In this document: one piece after another, positions 7,530 through 13,020 of the stretch
How the letters are laid out: every line of letters starts with the position of its first letter
Numbering within the stretch: position 1 is the first letter of the stretch
DNA from: a virus
DNA: 30,947 bases
Strand: one strand, 5' to 3'
IMG/VR virus record: IMGVR_UViG_3300032182_000307
Location: 1 to 30,947 of that record
Translations under genes and position numbers: made by a program
Notes under the pieces: model-generated
What the model saw: the letters and a program-made list of their open reading frames with translations, nothing else
Database searches by the model: none
Told to the model about the DNA's origin: nothing

Positions 7530-7913
7530 TTATTCATCTATTGTATTAGGGCCTGACGTAGAAGGCTTACGCGGCCAGACGACTGATTCCGGACCGGTCT
7601 CTGCATAGGTGGTCGGAATGTCGCGAAGGGTCTGACGATAAGCAGCCCATTGAGCCTGATCAACAGTGCAGCCAGGGATCATTGTCCAGTCTGAATCACG
7701 GAGGAGTTCATCACGTTTTAGACGTACATGCTCCCAAGTGTTAGTATCTTCAGCAGGTTCCGGGGTGTTGCCTTCAGCGACCCACTCAAGGTATTCCTGA
7801 TAGTCGCGATTACCCACATCGTATGGAAGCCAAATGATGCTCCCATCATCATTGATTTTTTTGATGACGACAGGATCGCCGCCATAAGGAGGGTTCGCAA
7901 GTTGATAGTTCAT
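7530..7913 (-). CDS. Tail-fiber assembly chaperone (fused EYLEW and APC modules)
   Basis: A 127-residue two-part protein. Residues about 35-55 hold the DYQEYLEWVAEGNTPEPAED module. The rest (RLKRDELLRDSDWTMIPGC, QWAAYRQTLRDIPTTYAE, then VVWPRKP) is a full Phage_tail_APC-type domain: R..RD.LL..DW, AYRQ.LRDIP and WPxxP are the family pattern. Its ATG overlaps the stop of fiber paralog A, which fits co-translation with the fiber it may help to assemble or attach. The other two cassettes carry only one half each, so this is the complete form. Confidence 0.88.
   Translation of the reverse strand: MNYQLANPPYGGDPVVIKKINDDGSIIWLPYDVGNRDYQEYLEWVAEGNTPEPAEDTNTWEHVRLKRDELLRDSDWTMIPGCTVDQAQWAAYRQTLRDIPTTYAETGPESVVWPRKPSTSGPNTIDE
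7753..7806. repeat. 54-base near-identical repeat, copy 2
   Basis: Second copy of the 5722-5775 sequence, one mismatch, same orientation, about 2.03 kb away. The interval between the copies contains all of fiber paralog B. Confidence 0.85.
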
Positions 7914-8992
7914 AGTTCAGCGCTAGCTTCAAGAATAGGTGCACCTGAAATTGAGGCTGCAAATAGTCCACCTGTCATGCCGGTGTCAGCGGTTGTGAGA
8001 TTTGCACCAATTTGGGTTGAAGAAACACTAAATACAGAATTTAACCCAGTTACGTTAACTGCAGCACGGCCAAATTGAGCAACGGTTCCAGGTGAAGATC
8101 TCAGACTACTAGGAGTCGTTGCCGTAGCCCGCTTCTCTACTTTAAAGAAAAAGACAACATCAACATCAGAGGTGTTGACCGTGCGTCCTGTGCAGTTACC
8201 CAATAGCTCGTAATACCTTAGGCACCTAGCAAGCTCATCGCCATAGCTCCTGTGCTCAAACGGTGTCGCGGTGTTACCGACTTCGATTTGGACGCCCGTG
8301 ATTTGCCAAGAAGCGTTTAGGGTTTCATTCAAATTAACGGTAGCTGATGTACCTCTTTTGTAGGTAGAGCCCCACGTCGTTCCTGCAGTGCCGTGATCAT
8401 TGGATCCAGTTCCAAGAGCCATTTGAACACCGAGCCCGATCCCATTAGTTGTGTTCCACGTTCCAGAAGTGTCACCAGGGACAGTGATCGTTTTACGCAC
8501 CCAAGTGCTTACTTCACTGGCTGCAATGGTGTAGGTTGTTAAAAAAGCTCGGTCAACGCCTGCGTTGAAAAAACTAATTGGATAAGTTCCGGTTACGCTT
8601 GACTTTACGTAAAAAGACATAGTAAAGGCTTTAGCGTCTGCCGTCCCAAACCCCATTTGAGCCCAGTTGTAACCCTCAATGCGATGGTCAGCTCCTACGA
8701 ACCGGTCATCACCAGATGATGTTTCAGTAGTTGTGACAGTTGTTTTGAGAGAGTGCTTAAAACCTGCAGGACTATCTGAAACTTGTTGGATAGTCGCAGC
8801 AAGCGTAGACATGTCATGCTTTTCATGAAGGAATCTGTCCACGCTATAAGCGGTTCCAGCTGAGTAAGAAATACTTGATCCACTATTTCTCTGATCTATA
8901 CACATATCACCATTGATAACCAGATTCCGATTACCAAGCTTGTCAGCAACGCTATCACCAAGCCGCTGACCATCGATATCAGTTAATGGCAT
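7910..8992 (-). CDS. Tail fiber / host-range protein, paralog A
   Basis: A 360-residue fiber with a very short N-terminus (PLTDIDGQRLGDSVADKLG), then NRNLVINGDMCIDQRNSGSS near residue 21 and a beta-rich middle. TPFEHRSYGDELARCLRYY lies near residue 243, followed by a unique tip ending EASAEL. The start is fixed by a perfect AAGGAGGT at 9001-9008, 8 bases upstream. It has the same domain plan as paralogs B and C, but the tips differ, which is what one expects of fibers with different receptors. The next gene (assembly chaperone) overlaps by ATGA. Confidence 0.87.
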   Translation of the reverse strand: MPLTDIDGQRLGDSVADKLGNRNLVINGDMCIDQRNSGSSISYSAGTAYSVDRFLHEKHDMSTLAATIQQVSDSPAGFKHSLKTTVTTTETSSGDDRFVGADHRIEGYNWAQMGFGTADAKAFTMSFYVKSSVTGTYPISFFNAGVDRAFLTTYTIAASEVSTWVRKTITVPGDTSGTWNTTNGIGLGVQMALGTGSNDHGTAGTTWGSTYKRGTSATVNLNETLNASWQITGVQIEVGNTATPFEHRSYGDELARCLRYYELLGNCTGRTVNTSDVDVVFFFKVEKRATATTPSSLRSSPGTVAQFGRAAVNVTGLNSVFSVSSTQIGANLTTADTGMTGGLFAASISGAPILEASAEL

Positions 8993-9006
8993 TATCGATT
9001 ACCTCC

Positions 9007-9348
9007 TTAGGTTTGCTCAAGGTAGCTAACAGAAAGATCCAACGCAGTGGCCGTGTCAGCACGTGCCCTCAACACATCACTGGATTCCATGATGATCTTA
9101 GAACCTGAGATGATCTCCAAAGATCCACCTCCAGGAACAGGAGCGTTCCTAATAATATAGATGTCATCACCCGTATTTGTCACAAGATAAATATCAACGT
9201 CAGCGCTGGTGCCGGTCTTGTTCGAGACCAAGATACTCAGAAGAACGTGAGTCGCACTAGCACCCGCAGTCAAGATATTAGTGGCGGTGTCAGTGATAGC
9301 CGTGGTTACCAGGCTTGACTTAGTAGCGATCTTAAAAGTGTTTGCCAT
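9007..9348 (-). CDS. Small virion structural protein, beta-sandwich type
   Basis: A 113-residue protein (MANTFKIATKSSLVTTAITD at the start, then ATHVLLSILVSNKTGTSADV and a PVPGGGSLEIISGSKIIMES segment). The pattern of alternating beta strands with a PxPGGGSLEI/G.KIVLE core is familiar from small cyanophage structural proteins found near fibers. It probably forms a small beta-sandwich on the virion or fiber base. It starts one base after the stop of the Mtd-like protein (gap of one base) and ends just before fiber paralog A. Confidence 0.75.
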   Translation of the reverse strand: MANTFKIATKSSLVTTAITDTATNILTAGASATHVLLSILVSNKTGTSADVDIYLVTNTGDDIYIIRNAPVPGGGSLEIISGSKIIMESSDVLRARADTATALDLSVSYLEQT

Positions 9349-9349
9349 A

Positions 9350-9754
9350 TCAGCCTAGAGCCACAATTAATGCAAGGTTTGATGTGTTTTCAAAGTTCCC
9401 AGTGACCGTAAGATCACCTGTAATTGAAACGTTACCTGGGATAGTTACAGCGCCTGCTGCGTCTATTGTAAGTCTAGCAACTCCACCGGTCACGAGACTA
9501 ATTTGATCCGGGCCACCACTGATAATTCCAGTGTTGGAATCAGTAGCAAACTTAAGAGCACAACTTGTTAATGAACCAAGTGAAAGTGCTGAGTTCGTTC
9601 CATCTTCTCTAAGAAGCGGGAAGCCTCCAGCCTGTACTCCATCGTGGACGACTGTACTGTTCTTATCAGTATCTACAGTGACTTCACCCGAAGCACCAGT
9701 GAAGCCTGAGTGCTGGGCTGTTGAGCCTCTGCGAAATTGTACTTGGGTTGCCAT
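9350..9754 (-). CDS. Fiber protein with Mtd-like N-terminal domain
   Basis: A 134-residue protein. Residues 1-50 (ATQVQFRRGSTAQHSGFTGA, GEVTVDTDKNSTVVHDG, GGFPLLRED) match the N-terminal module seen in the Bordetella phage Mtd protein and in many phage fibers (xQFRRGTTxxHxxFTGAxGEVTVDTDKxTVVVHDG). The rest is a short beta region (NTGIISGGPDQISLVTGGVA, then AAGAVTIPGNVSITGDLTVT) typical of fiber shafts. With no large receptor-binding tip it may be a baseplate or fiber-hub piece. No reverse transcriptase or variable repeat is present, so there is no sign of a diversity-generating element. GGATAGAG precedes the ATG. Confidence 0.82.
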   Translation of the reverse strand: MATQVQFRRGSTAQHSGFTGASGEVTVDTDKNSTVVHDGVQAGGFPLLREDGTNSALSLGSLTSCALKFATDSNTGIISGGPDQISLVTGGVARLTIDAAGAVTIPGNVSITGDLTVTGNFENTSNLALIVALG

Positions 9755-9758
9755 AACT

Positions 9759-11759
9759 CTATCCTAATGCAACTGCAATTGCGGTAGCAAAACTTTCGGT
9801 GGAGATTGTTCCATCGGTATCAGGAACAGTCATAGTTCGGGTATTACTTGTAGTAATGCCTGAACATTCGAAAGCAAGCTTTTTAGAACTGTCGCCGTTA
9901 TCGCTAATTCTGAAACTATCATCAACAAAAGTCCCGCCGGGAATCGTCGAAGCTGAAGTCAATAATGTGCCAGTTTCATCCGGCACTGTGATAGTTCGGT
10001 CGGCTCCTAGTGCTGCTGGTGTGAGCGTAACTGCGCGAGAGCTGGATCCACCCCCACGTCCGTTGATCAGGATTGCGTCTTGCGTTGAAGCCTGCTCAAA
10101 GCGTTGTCCAGTTGTATTTTGAAATGTATTTGACGCCGTGAATGTTTTAGCCCCCGAGATTGTTTCATTAACATCCGTAAGAGAGACTGTTCCTCCAGCA
10201 TTCGGTAATACAATTGTGCGGTTGGCACTCAAAGCTTCAGGTGTAAGGGTCACCGCATAAGAATTACTACCACCACCACGACCATTGATGACAACACCAT
10301 CGTTCGTCGCGGCCTGTTCAAACCTTTGACCGGATGAATTCCTGAATGTATTGTTGCCTGTAAATGTTTGGTCAGTGCCCAGGACAACGATTGTATCGTT
10401 GGCATCCTGAACGGTCAAAGTCCGAGTCGTTGATGTAGTGATTCCACTTAAAGCGAACGCCAACTGCTTCGTGTTGTCCGTGGTATTGCGGACTCTGAAG
10501 CCGCCATCATTCGTGACCACTGCGGTCGACGTCACTGATGTCAAACCAGCAAGGGTCAGTGTGGAAGAACCTAGAGATACAGCACTCGTGCCGATCGTGA
10601 TGGAGCTGTTGCTCAATGACGAGTTCGGAATACTCCCGAGGGCGAATACACCTGTGCTCGAGTTGTAACTGATTCCAGTGGAGCTGGTGACACTGAAATG
10701 AGCACGAACCTCAGCTGCGCTTGGGCCTGTATATGTGATTACACCCGTGCTGCTGTTGTAGCCAAGAGATCCATCGCCCCCAGAATCCGTAACACTGATT
10801 GCACCACGTGCTCTTGCGTCCGTGAAATAAAGATTTCCGCTCTCAGGAACAATGCCGGTATCAAGGGTGTCAGTGGTCGACTGGTTACTGGCATTGCCAA
10901 TGAAGATCTTGCCGTTGTCTAAGTTCGGTGTTGCGTTCGAGCGGCCTGGACCAAGTACAAGAATGCGTCCGTTGCTGTCTACCTTGGTGACCTTGCCGAT
11001 GTTTTGAATCTGGCTGGCCTCACCCGTCGGAGGCGTGGTCGTTAAGTCACCCGCTGTGGTGCTGATATAAACGGTATCACCAGCCGTAAAAGAGCTCGTG
11101 TCATAACCCTGAGCAACACCTGTAGCGATGACAGCACCATTGGCGTTATTGGTGATTTGCTCAGCGACAAGACCAATACAAGGCATTTTGGTCGCATCAT
11201 TGGCGTCTGCAGGAGCCACCAGAGGTCGATTACTGCCTGACGCGTACCCAACGATTGCAACTGGAGTGCCCTTGGCGAGAGTTGACCCCGTTTCATTACG
11301 TACAAGTTCAACTACATTCTCTGCTTCTTTAACTTGATAGGTGTCCCCAAGTGAAACAGTGGTCGTCACACCACGAGCATCTTCGAAATCAATGCTGCTG
11401 TTCGTTAAAGAAGAATTTGGAATACTTGCAAGGGCAAATACACCTGTAGAAGACGTATAAGTGATGCCTGTGGCGCTCGTAGCCGACAGCAAGCCTCTGA
11501 CCACGGCATCTGTGACCTGAGTAAACTCAAATGCACCTGTGGTGGAGTTATAAGTTAAGCTTCCTAATCCAGTTGCAGGACTGGGGCTGACAGTCGAAAG
11601 AGAAATCGAACCGCGAGCCCTTGCTTGAGTAAAGTATTGATTACTAGAACCTTCACTCAGATCATCCGTATCATTTCCGGCAAAATCTAATCCATCAGTC
11701 GGAGTATTGACCTCTTGAAAGAGACCAGATACTAATGCAATTGCCTTTCTAGTTGCCAT
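9759..11759 (-). CDS. Large fiber shaft protein with internal duplications
   Basis: A 666-residue protein, Ser/Thr/Gly-rich and beta-repetitive. Three kinds of duplication can be read: SSTGVFALASIPNSSLTNSS and SSTGVFALGSIPNSSLSNSS; GQRFEQAATNDGVVINGRGG and GQRFEQASTQDAILINGRGG, each followed by TLTPxALxAxRTI(V/T)xP; and LAFALSGITTSTTRTLTV with LAFECSGITTSNTRTMTV. A domain near residues 160-280 (GSTLAKGTPVAIVGYASG, then FTAGDTVYISTTAGDLTTTP) resembles the C-terminal part of the protein at 11764-12291. It is most likely a long trimeric fiber or side-tail-fiber shaft. It ends FATAIAVALG, overlapping nothing, 4 bases before the next start. Confidence 0.82.
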   Translation of the reverse strand: MATRKAIALVSGLFQEVNTPTDGLDFAGNDTDDLSEGSSNQYFTQARARGSISLSTVSPSPATGLGSLTYNSTTGAFEFTQVTDAVVRGLLSATSATGITYTSSTGVFALASIPNSSLTNSSIDFEDARGVTTTVSLGDTYQVKEAENVVELVRNETGSTLAKGTPVAIVGYASGSNRPLVAPADANDATKMPCIGLVAEQITNNANGAVIATGVAQGYDTSSFTAGDTVYISTTAGDLTTTPPTGEASQIQNIGKVTKVDSNGRILVLGPGRSNATPNLDNGKIFIGNASNQSTTDTLDTGIVPESGNLYFTDARARGAISVTDSGGDGSLGYNSSTGVITYTGPSAAEVRAHFSVTSSTGISYNSSTGVFALGSIPNSSLSNSSITIGTSAVSLGSSTLTLAGLTSVTSTAVVTNDGGFRVRNTTDNTKQLAFALSGITTSTTRTLTVQDANDTIVVLGTDQTFTGNNTFRNSSGQRFEQAATNDGVVINGRGGGSNSYAVTLTPEALSANRTIVLPNAGGTVSLTDVNETISGAKTFTASNTFQNTTGQRFEQASTQDAILINGRGGGSSSRAVTLTPAALGADRTITVPDETGTLLTSASTIPGGTFVDDSFRISDNGDSSKKLAFECSGITTSNTRTMTVPDTDGTISTESFATAIAVALG

Positions 11760-11763
11760 AATA

Positions 11764-12291
11764 TTAACTTAATAAGATCGGTGGTTCCAATTGAATGGCA
11801 AACTCTGTAGTTGAAGTGGCTTCACCGACTCTGACTACATAATTACCTGCACCAGTAGGTGCAGTCGTGGTGATCGCTCCTGCGCTTGCGGCAGAGAGGA
11901 AGTAGTGATCACCAGCATCAAGACCCGTCATCGCCTCCACGCCAGTCACCAGGACTTTCACTTCCTCACCTAAAGCTTTGGTTGTGTCTGCAATCCCAAC
12001 TACATAGGCCTTATCAAGAGTGTCGTTTGCAATAGCTTTACCTACCTGTCCGTCGCTCTGACGCATGTACAGAGCGTCACCCTGATCGACTGCTTCAAAA
12101 GTTGTAGCATTAAAGCCGACCCTGAAAGGAATAAAAGTTGGGAAACCGTCTTTAAGATCAATCAGCGCGTCGACGAGGCCACGGTAGTTCGGCGCATAAG
12201 GTGCTCGAGTCATCGTGAAACCATGTCCAGTCATCAGGTCAACAAGTACCTGTAGAGCTCCTTCTATGTTGGGCTCGTAGGCAACTGCCAT
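11764..12291 (-). CDS. Structural protein with DUF2190-like beta domain
   Basis: A 175-residue protein. The N-terminal 60 residues are helical (EGALQVLVDLMTGHGFTMTR, YRGLVDALIDLKDG), perhaps a virion-binding part. Residues about 65-175 (GFNATTFEAVDQGDALYMRQ, AYVVGIADTTKALGEEVKVL, then LDAGDHYFLSAASAGAITTT and a TGAGNYVVRVGEATS end) make a compact beta domain that recalls DUF2190-like decoration proteins and the middle of the neighbouring 666-residue fiber. A possible fiber or capsid accessory. It diverges from the plus-strand gene at 12360 across a perfect inverted repeat. Confidence 0.75.
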   Translation of the reverse strand: MAVAYEPNIEGALQVLVDLMTGHGFTMTRAPYAPNYRGLVDALIDLKDGFPTFIPFRVGFNATTFEAVDQGDALYMRQSDGQVGKAIANDTLDKAYVVGIADTTKALGEEVKVLVTGVEAMTGLDAGDHYFLSAASAGAITTTAPTGAGNYVVRVGEATSTTEFAIQLEPPILLS

Positions 12292-12310
12292 ATGACCGTA
12301 TACTTTTTCA

Positions 12311-12341
12311 TTATTCTAAATTGTTGAACCCTTTAGAATAA
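12311..12341. promoter_or_regulatory. Divergent promoter/operator-like perfect inverted repeat
   Basis: TTATTCTAAA (12311-12320) and TTTAGAATAA (12332-12341) are exact reverse complements around an 11-base spacer. Each arm read outward contains TAGAAT: plus strand 12334-12339, minus strand 12313-12318. They lie 20 and 21 bases from the two divergent starts (12360 GTG and 12291 ATG). The element could be two back-to-back -10 boxes, an operator for a dimeric regulator, or both. No -35 hexamer is convincing on either side. Confidence 0.5.
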
Positions 12342-12359
12342 AGAGAGGGGATTTATACC

Positions 12360-12602
12360 GTGACTCCAGAAATAATTACAGCTGCAATTACTGGAGGTAT
12401 CGGTGCATTTACCGGTCTCTCGCGTGCTCTTAATGGGTTCAGCAAAAAACTAGATCGTCGCTTCGAGAGAATAGAAGACGACATTGATATGCTCCACGAT
12501 CGGCTCGCACGAGAGTACGTATTGAAAGAAGACTTTCTACGCGAGATGGAAGCCGTTCACAATAAACTCGATCGAATTCTCGATCACCTTTTGAAGTCTT
12601 AG
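12360..12602 (+). CDS. Plus-strand 80-residue membrane-tethered coiled-coil protein
   Basis: A GTG start with AGAGAGGGG upstream. The N-terminus (TPEIITAAITGGIGAFTGLS) is a short, glycine-containing hydrophobic helix, followed by a long charged helix (KKLDRRFERIEDDIDMLHDR, LAREYVLKEDFLREMEAV, HNKLDRILDHLLKS) with heptad spacing. Similar small proteins with KLDRRFxxIExDI and REYVLKEDFLREM occur in cyanophages as I recall them, with no known role; an analogy with hemolysin XhlA-type or holin-associated proteins is possible. It is the only internal plus-strand gene. Its TAG overlaps the TAA of the convergent gene at 12599 (TTAG), a 4-base tail-to-tail overlap. Confidence 0.8.
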   Translation: MTPEIITAAITGGIGAFTGLSRALNGFSKKLDRRFERIEDDIDMLHDRLAREYVLKEDFLREMEAVHNKLDRILDHLLKS

Positions 12603-13018
12603 ATTGCTACCCAGGCAGAACCGTTCCAAATAAACAGGCCGGGAATCGCAGTGTCATAGTGGAGCTGACCACTCACGGGACTCGTTGGCTTACCTGAGCT
12701 GACAGAGGCCACTGCTTTGGGTGTCTGGAAAGCACTACCGTCGTGGATCTTAAGGATATGGGTGCTCGAGGTGTCGAGCCAGTTCTCTCCTTTACAGAAC
12801 GAACCAAAGCCTGCCGAAGGAGTGTTGGGCTGACTGGAGCCTACAAAGGTCGGGCCTGCTTTGATGAGGCCGGTAGAAGGTGAAGCCGTATCATCCTTGA
12901 AATAGAGCCCAGGATCGCCCGCATTGAAGTTGATGCAGAGCTCCGCTTCACCGATTCGTGCTGGTGTGGGACGATCATGTAAAACTTTTGATCGACGGCT
13001 CAAAATCTGGATCGTCAT
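12599..13018 (-). CDS. Small fiber/collar structural protein
   Basis: A 139-residue protein (MTIQILSRRSKVLHDRPTPA at the start, then GEAELCINFNAGDPGLYFKD). The RPTPARIGEAELCxNFNxxDPGLYFKD text is a recurrent N-terminal module in cyanophage structural proteins, functionally like the Mtd-type module in that it precedes fiber segments. The middle has FCKGENWLDTSSTHILKIHD and the end PVSGQLHYDTAIPGLFIWNG SAWVAI-like beta strands that occur in fiber tips (xG(Q/D)LWYDTxxGxLxIWNGSAWV). It probably belongs to the fiber network. It starts 2 bases after the stop of the 765-residue protein. Confidence 0.8.
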   Translation of the reverse strand: MTIQILSRRSKVLHDRPTPARIGEAELCINFNAGDPGLYFKDDTASPSTGLIKAGPTFVGSSQPNTPSAGFGSFCKGENWLDTSSTHILKIHDGSAFQTPKAVASVSSGKPTSPVSGQLHYDTAIPGLFIWNGSAWVAI

Positions 13019-13020
13019 GA

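Noticed and set aside
7540-7545. TACAAT box for fiber paralog B as a separate promoter feature
   Set aside because: It lies within the end of the preceding coding region and is only a 5/6 match; kept only as a supporting member of the promoter set in the findings.
9350-9754. Possible diversity-generating retroelement target, because of the Mtd-like N-terminal domain
   Set aside because: No reverse transcriptase, no template/variable repeat pair and no C-type-lectin-like tip occur in the window; only the shared N-terminal module is present.
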